Source: Linderina pennispora (taxonomy: Eukaryota > Kickxellomycota > Kickxellomycetes > Kickxellales > Kickxellaceae). Taken from it: a stretch of 64,000 nucleotides of DNA. The stretch spans positions 826,001 to 890,000 of the forward strand of contig NW_024468256.1 in the NCBI RefSeq assembly GCF_002104995.1, in the 5' to 3' direction. A program made the translations under genes and the position numbers. A model generated the notes under the pieces. The model saw only the letters and a program-made list of their open reading frames with translations, was not told the DNA's origin and did not search any database. Shown in pieces: positions 45,004 through 56,314 of the stretch (the first letter of the stretch is position 1; every line of letters starts with the position of its first letter).

Positions 45004-45411
45004 GGGCGATCGACTGGATGCCTAGCTGTCAGCGGTGCGCGGGAGAGCAGCACCAGAGTTCACTCATTTACTTAATAAACCCTTCCAACCAGCCAACCAG
45101 CCAACCAGTCCAACCGCTTAGCACGATACAGCAGCGCTACACGTCGTGTAGCTGATGCACTCAAAAGCCCGCAACCAAATATGCAATCACGTGATTGCTA
45201 ACCATACGCAGAGTTCAGTTGCTCATGAGGAAACCACCAGCAGCACTGCCCGGCGCCAAATTTTTATTTTATTTTTCGTGTTGCAACCAAGCTCCGTCCG
45301 TAATCTTATTCTCCCTTCTCAATTTGCGCAATATTCAGCCCTCCTTTTCCTTTGTTTTTCCTTTCCCATATCAGCTCTTTGGCAGGGTATTGCAAGTACA
45401 AGTAAAACAGC
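45004..45411. promoter_or_regulatory. Upstream region of SPT5
   Basis: Holds an AATCACGTGATT palindrome (45,184-45,195; E-box CACGTG core), and a CCAACCAG/CCAACCAGT tandem near 45,087-45,110. The pyrimidine-rich leader precedes the ATG at 45,412. Confidence 0.5.
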
Positions 45412-48400
45412 ATGTCTGACACGGTAGAGGGTCTGTTTGACGACTCGGACGACGGGCAGTACTCGGACGACAACCAGGCGAGGCTGGGCACGCGTCGCAA
45501 GAACCAGGACTATTCGGACGAAAGCGACAATGGACACGGCTACCACGATGACGAAGAGGACGACTATGGGTACTCTGAGGCGAAATCGGTAAGTAAGCAG
45601 ACAGTATTAGCCCTAACAGCAGGCAGGTTGTTCACTGGCCCGAGACTACTTAAGCTCGATCCTACCTCTCTGTAGAGCAAACCCAAGAAAAAGCGCCAGA
45701 GAACGAACAACTTCCTTGATATCGAGGCCAGTGTGGAAACAGATGAGGATGAAGATGACGACGATGGCGCCGAGCTCGGCGACTTCATTGAGGATAACGA
45801 GGCCGAGTTGGCGTCGGCTGAGAAGGACGCTTTGCGGCATCGCAGCTCGATGCGGCCTGCCGTGTTCCAGGACGATGACGTGATGGACGCCGATGCGATG
45901 GAGGCGCGCTTGCGCGAGCGGTACAGCGGCTATGCAACTTCGTCGCGGCGTGAAGCCCCACCAGTCGAGTCCGACTGGATGCCGCAGCGGTTGCTGCTTC
46001 CTGGAATCAACGACCCACATCTGTGGATGGCGCGGTGTATCCCCGGTAAGGAGCGCGATGCGCTGTTTGCAGCAGCACGACGCATTTTCAACTGGTCCGG
46101 GCTCCAAGAAGCTGACCGGTGTCCTGTCGGTGTACTGCCGTGACGGACTCTCGGGCTATATTTACGTGGAGGCACGCAGCCATTCCGATGCACAGGCGGC
46201 TCTCGAAGGGCATCCCCGGTGTGCAGGCGTGGAAGCTGACGCTGGTGCCCATTGACGACATGGTGGATGTTGTCAGGGTCAAGTCGCATGCGCCCAAGAT
46301 CAACCCGTCGTCGTGGGTGCGTGTGCGTCGTGGAAACTACGCAGGCGATCTGGCCCAGGTTGTGTCGGTGCTGGAGTCATCCGACAGCGTTGAGGTGCGG
46401 CTTATCCCACGTCTTGACTATGATGCCGAAGCACGCAGCTCGCGCAGCGGCGTCCGGCCTCCTCAGCGTCTGTTCAGTGTCGATGAAGCCCGGCGCTAGC
46501 GACCCGCGTGGCCTATCGTCCCGGCAAAACGAGATTCTGTGGAGAAATGACCGCTTCATTAACGGCTATCTGCACAAGGACATGCGGCTCACCTCGCTGC
46601 AGGTAGAAAATGTGCAGCCTACGCTCGAGGAGATTGCCAGATTCGCCGCTGGCGAAGCTGATGACGGTGACGAGCAGGCTGCCATTGCTGCGCTTGCCAG
46701 CCAGGCTGCTGCGGCTAGCACGATGGATGGCGTCGACGAGGCCAATGGACTTTCAGGCGCGGGACCTTTTGCCTGGAGAGCAGGTCGAGGTTGTGGAGGG
46801 CGATTTGGCCGGGGTTGTTGGTGTGGTTCGTGGCATTGAAGGCGACGACACTGTCAAGATCGTTCCTGAGCTCGGCGGGCTGATGCGCAACGGTCGGGCC
46901 AGCGTCATGAGCTTCCCGGCGCGCCAGCTGCGCAAGCGCTTCCGTGCCGGTGACCACTGTCAAGGTTCTGAATGGCCGCCATCGCAACGAGACGGGAATG
47001 GTGGTTGGGGTATCAGATGCTGTGGTCACTATGTATGCCGATGTAACCAAAGCAGGAGATCCGTGTGCTGGCCAAGGATTTGCGTATCTCAAGCGATATT
47101 GGCAGCAGTACGGGCGGCAACAAGCAAGGCGCAATGGTGGGACTCGACGTGCATGACCTTGTGTTCCTTGAGGGCAACACTGTCGGAGTAGTTCTCAAGG
47201 TCGACCGCGACACGTTGACCATTCTTGACGAGCGCAACGACACGCGTACTGTTGGCCAGCAGTCGGTCCGGCCGGCCCGCAGCGGGTTCGAGCGCACGGG
47301 TGTTGATTTTAACGGGAATCCGATGAGGCGCGGCGATGTGGTGCGTGAGACCTAACGGCGCCCGTAGGCAGGGCACAGTGCTTCAGATCACCCGGTTTGT
47401 GACATTTGTGCTGGCTCGCGACCAGGCCAGCTCTGGTGGCGTATTCACTGTGCGCACACGCCAGCTTGAGGCTGTCAACGCACGGAAGAACACAGCTGGA
47501 TCCGTATGCAACTCGTAACAACCGCTCCAGCAACGATCGTGGCCGTGGCCGGGGTGGATCCCGTGGTGGGCGCGTCGGCAATCTTCGTGGCGGTCGCGAC
47601 CCGCTCATTGGGAAGAACGTTACAGCCAACCGTGGGCCCTACAAGGGCTACATGGGTATTGTCAAGGATGCCACTGACATGATGTGCCGCGTTGAGCTGC
47701 ACACTAACGCACGCATCGTCAATATCGAGAAGGAGAAGCTGGTTGTCAAACTGCCATCTGGAGAGGCTATCCCAGCGCTCGAGTTCAATAATGCGCCGAT
47801 GGGCGGCGGCGGCAGCGGCGGCGGATACAGAGGTACCAGTGGTAGCGGCTCTAACGGCGGCGGATACAGATCTGGCGGAGCCTCCTCTGGCAATGATGCT
47901 GGCGGCTGGGGCGCTCCCCCGCGTAGCACCTACAGCGATACGCGCCAGACACCTGTGGCCACACCCGGCAGCAGCACCTACGGCTCATGGGACACTGGTG
48001 CCACTAACAGCTCGGCGGCTGGGGGGAGCGGGGGCTGGGGTGCTGCCAGTACGCCTAGCGGAAATTCTGGGTGGAACGTCGGCAGTACGCCGAGCGGGAA
48101 TGGTGGTTGGGATGCTGCTGCCAGCACGCCCAGTGGCAATTCTGGCTGGGACGCTGCGCCGACGCCTGCTGCCAGCAAGTGGAATACTGATGCAACGCCA
48201 AGTGGTAGCTGGGGCACACCTGCGCCCGCCACACCGGGTGGAATCCCTCAGACCCCAGGCGGGCCCTTCCCACAGACCCCTGGCGCCGGGACTCCTGCGT
48301 CACGCTCGTACTACGATGCCCCAACCCCTGCTGCTTCTGGCAGCGTGAATGCCAACCAGGACGGCGGGTTCTTTAGTTGGGCCACTGCGGGCGCTGTGGT

Positions 48401-48701
48401 GCAGCTGCTGGGCCAGCGCGGCACAGTTGTTGATGTGTCATCTGAGCGCCACACTGCCACCATCAAGCTTGAGACAGGCGTCATGCAGAGCATTGACCAG
48501 ACCAGCGCTGCGCACTTTAACCCGCGGCCCTCGCGCCCGCAGAAAGGCGATCGCGTCATTGTCATGCGCGGAGCACATAAGGGCTCTGTTGGCAAGATGG
48601 TCGGCAAGGATGGTAACGACGGGTTCTTCCAGCAAGACGGCGCTGAAAGCTGGATCGTCGAACCGCAGCGTAACATGGTGCCCTACAACCACGACTACTA
48701 A
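45412..48701 (+). CDS. SPT5: Transcription elongation factor Spt5, eight frame breaks
   Basis: Exon 1 45412-45588, intron 45589-45675 (GT-AG, phase 0), exon 2 to 48701. The N-terminus is acidic (DDSDDGQYSDD; ETDEDEDDDDG), then the NGN domain (DPHLWMARCIPGKE; VLSVYCRDGLSGYIYVEA; WKLTLVPIDDM), several KOW domains (WVRVRRGNYAGDLAQV; EVVEGDLAGVVGVV; VKVLNGRHRNETGMVV; NVTANRGPYKGYMGIV), a Gly/Ser/Thr-Pro-rich CTR, and a last KOW (DRVIVMRGAHKGSVGKMV). Spt5 pairs with Spt4 on RNA polymerase II. Frame changes near 46,095, 46,205, 46,490, 46,745, 46,950, 47,060, 47,355 and 47,500 all move the same way; each is explained by one extra base. I think the gene is intact in the organism. Confidence 0.88.
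48000..48300 (+). repeat. Spt5 C-terminal repeat (CTR) with TPSGNSGW-type units
   Basis: Three clear copies of TPSG(N)xGW spaced 13-14 residues (TPSGNSGWN, TPSGNGGWD, TPSGNSGWD), then looser TP-containing units (TPAASKW, TPSGSWG, TPGG, TPGG, TPGA). The Thr-Pro plus Asn-Ser-Gly-Trp composition matches the idea of the S. pombe TPAWNSGSK CTR, which is phosphorylated by Cdk9 on the Thr. Confidence 0.75.
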
Positions 48702-48932
48702 ACAAAAGTTTTTGCTTTACTCTTTCTATCCGTTTTTCATCCTCTACCAGAGTACATTTCTAACTTTTTAAACTCAGTGATGGTAAACTCCATACATAAA
48801 CCAAGGCACGTATTCCTAATAAATGCAGGTCGATGGCAATGTACTTCATCGTTGCCACATATATCGACACAAAGCTGACTAGGTGTAATCTGCACATGGC
48901 ATGTATCTTCCAAAGACATCTACCACTATGTT

Positions 48933-49805
48933 TCAAGCAGTTTCGGCAAGAGAAATGTTGACCCAGCAGTTGTCGCTTGGATTCTTTGGACCAGTCACGC
49001 CAAATGTCTCCGCTGGAACTTCAACCGGGATGCCATCCATGTTGACTCTATGCGGGCCATATGGAGCGTCATTGGGCAGCGAAAAGTCGTATTTACGTAC
49101 GATATTGGCAAGGACGGTGTAGATTTCAAGCATTGCCAAATGCCGTCCAGGACAAAGGCGAGCACCAGAGCTGAACGTCAAGATATCTCTCAGCCTGTTG
49201 GCAGAATCAGGACCGAGAAACCGCTCGGGATCGAACATGCCAGGGTTGGCCCAAAGCTGTGGGTTGCGGTGGCATGCAGCAACCGACACACAGACATTTG
49301 AACCGCCTGGAATGAAGCAGTCCTGGAAGGTGACACCTCTGCTGGAACACATCGCTGGAGCACGCTTGCGAAGGAGGGGTTAAGACGCATGCTCTCATGG
49401 ATGACTGCCGAGAGATACGGCAGCTTTGAGTTGGCATCGGCAAAAGATATCAGCTGTGACGAGTCAGGGAACGTCGAGCGCACTTCCTCGGTCACTCTCT
49501 TGTAGCATTCTGGGCAGTGCATCAGATTCATGATTGCAAATGACAGCATATTGCCTGTGGTATCGGATCCAGAAAGGAGCATCAGCTTGATCTCTGCCTC
49601 AAGCTGAGCTGGTGTAAGCTTTTGGCCGGTCTCGGGGTCTCGCGCATCGATAAATCTTTGCAGAATATCGTCACGCGGTGGTCTCCCAGTTTCCTGGATA
49701 TGCCTCTTGCGTGTCTCGATCGTGTCGCGCACCAGCTGCATGCACCTAAGGGTTGAGGCTTTTTGCCGTCTGAGGATCCATGGGATGTCAGCAACAAGTG
49801 GATAC
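48933..49805 (-). pseudogene. Cytochrome P450 paralogue B (right copy), N-terminal half deleted
   Basis: Reads from VADIPWILRRQKAS through a complete I-helix (LSGSDTTGN), ExxR (ESMR) and haem loop (FSSGARLCPGRHLAM), ending AETA at 48,933. The first ~240 codons and promoter-proximal sequence are gone: a 741-bp segment present in the left arm (35,716-36,456) is missing, and the join sits on TCCACTT, which occurs at both ends of the deleted segment. One base is also missing at PAE-GV, as in the left copy. Not functional. Confidence 0.88.
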
Positions 49806-50426
49806 GGGCAGTATATCTGAAGAGAGTGGTGTCCTGGATGCAGTGGCCCGGTATCCACTACAACGCTCGCTATCATGGTATGCCAACGACAATTCTAGCA
49901 CAGTATTGTGCATCCTCACATAATACTAGAAAAGGGGTACGCTGCATGGCGCTAGTGGTGAGTGCAGAGTCCCCATTCTTTGTCCAAATCAACAATTGAC
50001 GTAAATTGGATAAAGTAGAACATGTCCGCACTGTCTACACATTTGCCTACCATAGTGTGTCTCCCGCCCTCTACTACTGCTGGCAGCAACGCCACCATGG
50101 CCTCACTCTCACGCCTCCACCACCAAGCGTGCACAGTATAGACGTGGGCTGGGCTGCAGTACACTAATCTGAATGGCTAAATAATATGCAACATGCGTTC
50201 CATCATTCCACAGACCTTTGATGTGCATATTAGATAGCTGCTGTGCACAAGCAAGCCCATCCATCCATCTGTCCAGCTATATCTGTGAAGATGTAAGCAT
50301 CCTGCAAATACTAGTTCTTTCACCTGCTGTCCACTATATGCACACTATGAACTGCATATAAACTCCCAAGCCTCATGGCCCCAGGCATGTTGAATCTGGA
50401 AAGTTTAGTGATAAAAAGTAGCTATA
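49806..50426. other. Gap between P450-A and P450-B fragment, right arm
   Basis: Mirror of 35,090-35,715. No gene recognised. Confidence 0.5.
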
Positions 50427-51982
50427 TCAGGCCAGAGAGATGCTGACCCAGCAATTATTCTTGGGGTTTACTGGTCCGGTAACAAGATAAGACAACCCAG
50501 GCACCTCAACTGGTATGCCGCTGGGGCTCAGTCTGTGAGGACCGTACGGTGCATCATCGGGCAGCTTGAAATCATACCGGCGTAGAATATTGGCAAGCGC
50601 TGTGAAGATATCGAGCATTGCCAGGTTTCGTCCAATGCAGACGCGAACACCAGTGCTGAACGTAAGAACGTCATTGATCCTCTTGGTTGAATCTGGGCCA
50701 AGGAAGCGCTCGGGGTCAAACACACCAGGGTTCTTCCACAGACGAGGGTTGTGGTGGCAGGCGCCAAAAGACAGACAAATCTGTGAGCCAGTCGGGATGA
50801 AGAAGCCTTGGATGGCCACCCCTCTGCTGGCACATTCCGTGTGAGCATTGTAGCAGATGGTGAGGTAATCCGCATACTTTCGTAGATGACAGCCGAGAGA
50901 TATGGTAGCCTTGTTTTGGCATTGGCATACGGGATCGTTTGAGAAGTGTCGGGGAATGTCGAGCGGATTTCGTTTGTAACGCGCTTGTAGCATTCTGGGT
51001 TGTGCAGCAAGTTCATCACTATCCATGTCAGGGTGCTGCCAGTGGTATCGGAACCAGCCACGAGCATCAGAATCAATTCGGACTCGAGTTGGGGTGGCGT
51101 GAGCCCTTGGCCTGTCTCGGGGTCTTTAGCATTGATGCACTTTTGCAGCACATCTATGCGCGGTGGCAGCCCAGTTTCGCTGACCACTTTCTTGCGGGTA
51201 ATGATAGAGTCATACGTTATCTGTTCAATTTTCCTGCGTGACTCCTTGAGCTTCTTAAAAGCCCATGGTTTCCTTGCGAGCCATGGCGCAAGGTTTCGTA
51301 TAGCAGCAACCATCGCGGTATCGTGCAGCCAGTCGATGATATCCGCGTTCCCGGTTTTCAGAATATTGAAGCTAGAGCCAAAAGCGACTGCGCCAATAAC
51401 GTCTACCGCCATGCGGTGAAAGGCGTAGTAGTAGTTAACCCTGGCAACTTGTCCTTGCTTGGCAATCTCACTGTCCCATGCGGTGATAAGCGCGCTGGCG
51501 CCAGCGTCCACCACCAAGTTTTCAACAGCGCGCATCGTGTGTGTCGCAAACGCATCCCCCAACATACGCCGACGAGCCTTGTTCACTTCTGGAAGTGTTG
51601 TAGCGAACATGCTGGGTTCACATCCGTTGCCGCCGATCTCCTTATACATGCGTCCCTTCCGAAACGCATGAGTGGCAAGAACCATACGTGTATCCGAGGT
51701 GCTTGAAAGAGATATATGGTCGTAGCCAATGCGCACAACCTCGCCGTACTCGGCGTGCAGTTTGACTGAGTAGGTGTGAAATTGTCCACGGATCAGCTGG
51801 TAGTTGAGCGGTAGATTGGATATCTTGTTGAGAAACGGTCCTGGGATGGATGCCAGAGGTGAGAAATACGCGTGGTAGATGAGGCGAGCAACGTATACTG
51901 CCACGACCATAGATAGGGTTGGCCAAACCATGCTTGACACTGTCGGAGCCTGTAGAGGCCTAAACATAAGGTCCAGCACCAT
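50427..51982 (-). CDS. Cytochrome P450 paralogue A (right copy), one frame break
   Basis: Reads unbroken from MVLDLMFRPLQAP through the hinge, I-helix (AGSDTTGS) and ExxR (ESMR), losing frame only near 50,820 (PAEG-V), where one base is missing; the rest, including FSTGVRVCIGRNLAM, follows in the next frame to 50,427. It lacks the mid-gene shift found in the left copy. About twenty amino-acid differences from the left copy (for example AEYG for AKYG, TNEIRSTFPDTS for THEIRSTFPHTS). This is the more nearly intact of the P450s here. Confidence 0.82.
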
Positions 51983-52967
51983 TGCTTGGGATTTGTTAGG
52001 AGTGAATATTTCTGCCGAAATGAGAGCGACCGCTAGAACAGGTTGGATGGCCTGAGGTGGGCATGATGCGCGCTTTTACATGATACAGTCGCCGCCACTA
52101 TTCCGCATTGGTCGTGTTTTGGACACTCATTGAATAATGCAAGTGCGGTGTTTGTCTGTAAGGCGCACTTAGCGTGGCGTTAGCTGTATCACTCAATCGG
52201 TCACGCCAAATGCTGTATGTGGGTATTTGACCCGCTGCAATGTCGCTTCCACCGACCTCGGCTCCTACAAAGAATCGTCCAGACACTATCCACATGCGTC
52301 CTTTTGTCAGCTGTCCTAGCCGAATGCTACAGGCTGTCCGGGTGGTTCAAGTCCATTTGATGGTAGGAAACCTCCGCAGGTTTGGGCACCATTTGCTGGA
52401 TCAATTGAGTCACTACTGGCATTTGGTGTACTAGTTTTGCTATTGAGCACTGGCAAATTTGCAAGTGTGGCGGATCAAATATAGCATACTGTGGTGGTCT
52501 AGTAGTGCTCCGCGGCCGATAATGACCACCATGATGACGCCATGGCAATTTTCAAGTCAATCGACAACGAGAGCGGCATCTCACGCTGAGCCAATGGAGA
52601 TATCTAGCAGAGGCCTGTGGCCACTACAATCGCAGCTTGTTGCCCTGGTTTCGCTGACACGCTCAGATACCGCACAGCAGCGAAATCTTCAGAAATGTCA
52701 GTGTGCAGCGTCTGTAGTTTTCCTTTTTCCTTTTCTTCAGGTTTGAAAGCTTGTGTCTATAGATATGGTTTATATTCAGCTAAAAGCATGAATCATAAAC
52801 ACAGTAGTAGTGTTTGCGATTTGCCCAAGTCAACGCGGACTGTGAACAGCGATATACATTCAGACCAATATAACCTCAGTATCCCCCGGCACTACGAGAT
52901 ACAGTGTAATAGCCAGGCTGGGTGAATGTCGAAAGGTTGAAATCATCTAATACATTTTGTCTACGGC
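51983..52967. other. P450A-QNG1 gap, right arm, with coding-like fragments
   Basis: Mirror of 32,551-33,530. On the minus strand 52,548-52,327 and 52,295-52,098 have protein-like composition (see the left-arm entry) but no family match that I recognise. Confidence 0.4.
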
Positions 52968-54005
52968 CTAGTAAAACACACTGCGGGTGAGGTGGATCGG
53001 GATGCCCTTCATCTCATCGGCAAACTCCTTTGCGTAGTCCCAGATATAGAAATCCAGCAAAATCGCATTGACGTGCATGCCTAGCGCTGTAATCTGCCTC
53101 CGGATGAGCTCGACGGCCCAGATGCTGTTCCCCCTGATCTCGACCTCCCATGGATGGCCGCTCTCCAACAGCTCTCCGTTCTGCTTGCACTCCAGGTAGT
53201 TGAATAGCCGCTCCGAATAGTTCAGAGCCCCAAAGTGGCACAGTGCCTGGGGGACACGGTAGTCAGCAAACATTGTGATATTATCGATGTCCGCGAACTG
53301 GCACTGGCCCTTGCCCTCGAAGCATGCCCATAAGTCGGCAGCCAGAATCTGCGCGCGCTTGTAAATGCACACCATCCTATCCATGTACATGTGCTCGTCG
53401 CGGAAGCATGTAAAGTCGCGCACAACCATCTCCACCAGGCGCTGTGCCGAGCCCTGTGCCTGCCGCAGAACATTAGAGAATTTGCCCTGGTACTTTTCCA
53501 GCAGCACCCGACCAATCTCGTTCAGCACGCTTACACGCTCATCCAGCATTGGAATCGGCTCCTGAGTTTCAGTATCATCTGTCCTGAAGATGTACGACAC
53601 TTGCTCTCTTGTAATGCCTGCACAGTACGCTGCATCGGTGATAGGGATGCCCTCGCGCATGGCCCGGTTCACTGCTGCGCATAATGTCCAGTACCCGCGG
53701 TACGCCTGGCCGTCAAGTGACACTGTGTACTGGTTTGCCTGCGGCTTGTCGGTCCAGAACGAAAAGTTCAGGCTATCCACGACAAAGATCCACTCTATGG
53801 CTGCAGAGTCAGCAACGCTGGGCGTCAGAGTGTTCTTCTTCCACTCGGCCGTCGAGTACCCGATCTGCTGCATCCTTTGCATGATCTTCTGCGCGGCAGC
53901 CTTGACGCCGTTGAGCGGCACGGAGACGTCCTGGCTGGTCCTGTTGATGAACTCGGCCGAGTCCAGCACACGGTCGGCGGCGAGGCGAATTTCAGCAACA
54001 GGCAT
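52968..54005 (-). CDS. QNG1: Queuosine 5'-phosphate N-glycosylase (right copy)
   Basis: 345 residues, intact, with the same landmarks as the left copy (FADYRVPQ, IWDYAKEF). Differences: NEIGRV for NEVGRV, DRMVC for DRIVC, ILAADL for ILVADL, CHFGALNYSE for YHFGALSYSE. All are conservative or outside the catalytic block, so both copies look usable. The gene order with AlkB-like and RRP3 is kept. Confidence 0.9.
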   Translation of the reverse strand: MPVAEIRLAADRVLDSAEFINRTSQDVSVPLNGVKAAAQKIMQRMQQIGYSTAEWKKNTLTPSVADSAAIEWIFVVDSLNFSFWTDKPQANQYTVSLDGQAYRGYWTLCAAVNRAMREGIPITDAAYCAGITREQVSYIFRTDDTETQEPIPMLDERVSVLNEIGRVLLEKYQGKFSNVLRQAQGSAQRLVEMVVRDFTCFRDEHMYMDRMVCIYKRAQILAADLWACFEGKGQCQFADIDNITMFADYRVPQALCHFGALNYSERLFNYLECKQNGELLESGHPWEVEIRGNSIWAVELIRRQITALGMHVNAILLDFYIWDYAKEFADEMKGIPIHLTRSVFY

Positions 54006-54096
54006 TTTGGGTAAATGGGGCAAATAAAGAGAGTTTGTGTAAAACGGAAGCAGAGGAAAAGGAACCGAAAAATTAACGAAAAACAAAGAAAATTTT

Positions 54097-54858
54097 TTAT
54101 GCAAGCTTGCGCAGCGTTACTGATATGCGGCGCCCATCGAGGACTGGGTCACCCGAATGGTGCAGAGCTGGAAACCCATGTGACCAGCGGAACCGTGCTT
54201 CGCCCGCCATCGCGTAGATATCCCCTGGCTTGATCCACGCCGATACCTCGCCTGGGACCACCCCGTTGTCATGGTCTGCATACCTTGCTGCTCTCTCAAT
54301 GTCATCGTCCTTGACTGGTCTCAAGCGCAAAAGCGCGGGCGCACCAAAACTAAAGCCAGCGATCCCATCGCCGAACCTCAAAAGATCGATATGGTCGCCG
54401 ATTCCCTCGCCTGGGTCGTATAGGTTGATGATTGCTTGATCAAACAGCACAGGGCGCTCACGCACCTCCTTTGGCAGCAGCAGCGGATGCTCGCAGCACA
54501 TGCGGGACAGGAATCCAAAGGGCGTGGAGGCGTCGGTCATGGCGCCAAAGTGCATTCCCTGGTTGATCCTCTTTGCGGACGTGTCGGTGGAGGTGTGGGG
54601 AAAGTACTCGGCGGAGAGCCAGTCAAAGAATGCGGTGCAGAGGGCTGGGTGAAGAGCGTTGCGGTGGATCTTGAAGCCCGGCACCGGCTCGTCGACGTGA
54701 GGGGTGCTAGCGGACCCGAGGAAGGTGGAATCGTTCATTAGCTGGAGCAAGGCGTCGTGGTGTGCGAATTCGTTGTCGATTTCGTCTGGAGAGCCGGCTC
54801 CTTCTCCATCAGACGCGTCGCCAAACAGCTCTGCAAACAGCTCCTGCGTATCAGCCAT
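54097..54858 (-). CDS. AlkB-family Fe(II)/2OG dioxygenase (right copy)
   Basis: 253 residues, intact, start MADTQELF at 54858. HID iron motif, WSHGF His and C-terminal RRISVTLRKL Arg pair are all kept. Differences from the left copy are few (SPDEIDN/SPDKIDN, PHVDEP/PHIDEP, FFDWL/FFNWL, GEARF/GDARF). Confidence 0.85.
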   Translation of the reverse strand: MADTQELFAELFGDASDGEGAGSPDEIDNEFAHHDALLQLMNDSTFLGSASTPHVDEPVPGFKIHRNALHPALCTAFFDWLSAEYFPHTSTDTSAKRINQGMHFGAMTDASTPFGFLSRMCCEHPLLLPKEVRERPVLFDQAIINLYDPGEGIGDHIDLLRFGDGIAGFSFGAPALLRLRPVKDDDIERAARYADHDNGVVPGEVSAWIKPGDIYAMAGEARFRWSHGFPALHHSGDPVLDGRRISVTLRKLA

Positions 54859-54970
54859 ACTAACATATAAAGCACATGCACATATGCTGGTTGTGTAAAA
54901 TGCATTGATGCAGCAACAGAACATACACACAGGACAAATTGCATTTTTATGGTAAGTGACGGGGGCGTGC

Positions 54971-56314
54971 TTATCGCCGCTGCTTCTTGCCGCCCTTGCC
55001 GCCCTTGCGGATCTTCTTGGCCTCGTCTACCGAGATCCGCTTGCTGCTGTCGTCGTCGTCGTCATCGCGCGACCGCTTGCCTTTGCCCTTGCTGCCCTTC
55101 TTGGCCTGCAGTTCCTTGAGCTCCAGCGTGGCCATGCGCTGCGCCTCGTTGACGCGCTCCTGCAGAAGCATGATTTCATCCTTGTTGCCCGGGAACTCGT
55201 CCAGCTTTTTGCCAATGACCTGCTCGATGCGCTGCAGCAGCTCCACGTCGTACTGGGTCACAAATGAGATAGCACGGCCCGAGCGGCCAGCGCGGGCTGT
55301 GCGACCGACACGGTGGATATAGTCCTTGGAGTGGGTCGGAATGTCGTAGTTGACGACAATGTCGACGGCCGGGATGTCGAGGCCACGCGAGGCCACATCA
55401 GTGGCCACCAGGACGTTGCGCTTACCAGACTTGAACTTGTTCAGCGCGCCCATGCGGCGATCCATGCTGAGCTGGCCATGCAAAGGAATAGCCTCGATGC
55501 CCAGGTTGCGCAGCAGCAAACCGATACGCAGAACCTCGTTACAGGTGCGCGCAAACACAATCGCCGACTGTCCCGCCATTTCGTTCAGCAGCCACACCAG
55601 ATAGCAGTCCTTGCGCTTGAATGGGAAGAACATGTAGTATTGCAGCAGCTTGTCGGCAGTTGAGTACTTTGTCGACACCTCAACCTTGACAGGGTTTGTC
55701 AGCGACGCCCTCTGCAGCTTCGCTACCTTGGTGGTCATGGTGGCTGAGAACAAGAACGTGTTTCGCTCGCGTGGGATGACCTTTAGGATCTGGTCAATCT
55801 TGGGCCCAAAGTCGAGGTCCAGCAGCCGATCTGCCTCATCCATGACCAGGTATTTTAGCGTGCGCAGCGAAAAGCCCTTGGTGTTCTCCAGGTGGTCCTG
55901 CAGACGGCCCGGGGTGCACACCACCACGTGTGGCTTACGCGACAGGGCGATTTGCTGTGCAATCATGTCCATGCCGCCAACGACTACTGCGCACCGCGCG
56001 CCAATCGCCGAACCCAGCGCCTCAAATGTCTCTGCAATCTGGAACGCCAGCTCGCGCGTCGGCGCCATCACGCACGCAAACAGCGGGGACGGGTTCTCCC
56101 AGAGCGCCTGCAGGATCGGGAGCGCAAAGGCAGCGGTCTTTCCGGAGCCGGTCTGCGCCAGGCCGATCACGTCGCGGCCCTGCAGAGCCCAGGGAATCGC
56201 GTCGCGCTGGATCTCAGTGGGTGCCTTGAAGCCAAGCTTGTCGCAGGCCTCGCACAGCTGTGTCATGACGCCGATATCGGCAAACGATTTGGGTGCCTCT
56301 TCTGTGTCCGACAT
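54971..56314 (-). CDS. RRP3: DEAD-box RNA helicase Rrp3/DDX47 (right copy)
   Basis: 447 residues, intact. All helicase motifs are identical to the left copy; the only protein changes are in the acidic-basic tail ([10 protein letters not shown] for [10 protein letters not shown]). Several synonymous changes occur in the first 140 bp alone (for example ACT/ACC, CCC/CCT, GCT/GCC), so the copies diverge mostly at silent sites. Confidence 0.92.
   Translation of the reverse strand: MSDTEEAPKSFADIGVMTQLCEACDKLGFKAPTEIQRDAIPWALQGRDVIGLAQTGSGKTAAFALPILQALWENPSPLFACVMAPTRELAFQIAETFEALGSAIGARCAVVVGGMDMIAQQIALSRKPHVVVCTPGRLQDHLENTKGFSLRTLKYLVMDEADRLLDLDFGPKIDQILKVIPRERNTFLFSATMTTKVAKLQRASLTNPVKVEVSTKYSTADKLLQYYMFFPFKRKDCYLVWLLNEMAGQSAIVFARTCNEVLRIGLLLRNLGIEAIPLHGQLSMDRRMGALNKFKSGKRNVLVATDVASRGLDIPAVDIVVNYDIPTHSKDYIHRVGRTARAGRSGRAISFVTQYDVELLQRIEQVIGKKLDEFPGNKDEIMLLQERVNEAQRMATLELKELQAKKGSKGKGKRSRDDDDDDSSKRISVDEAKKIRKGGKGGKKQRR

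Noticed and set aside
46090-47510. Programmed +1 frameshifting in SPT5
   Set aside because: No shared slippery codon or stop context at the eight sites; several breaks sit in short runs, and neighbouring genes have none. Consensus error is simpler.
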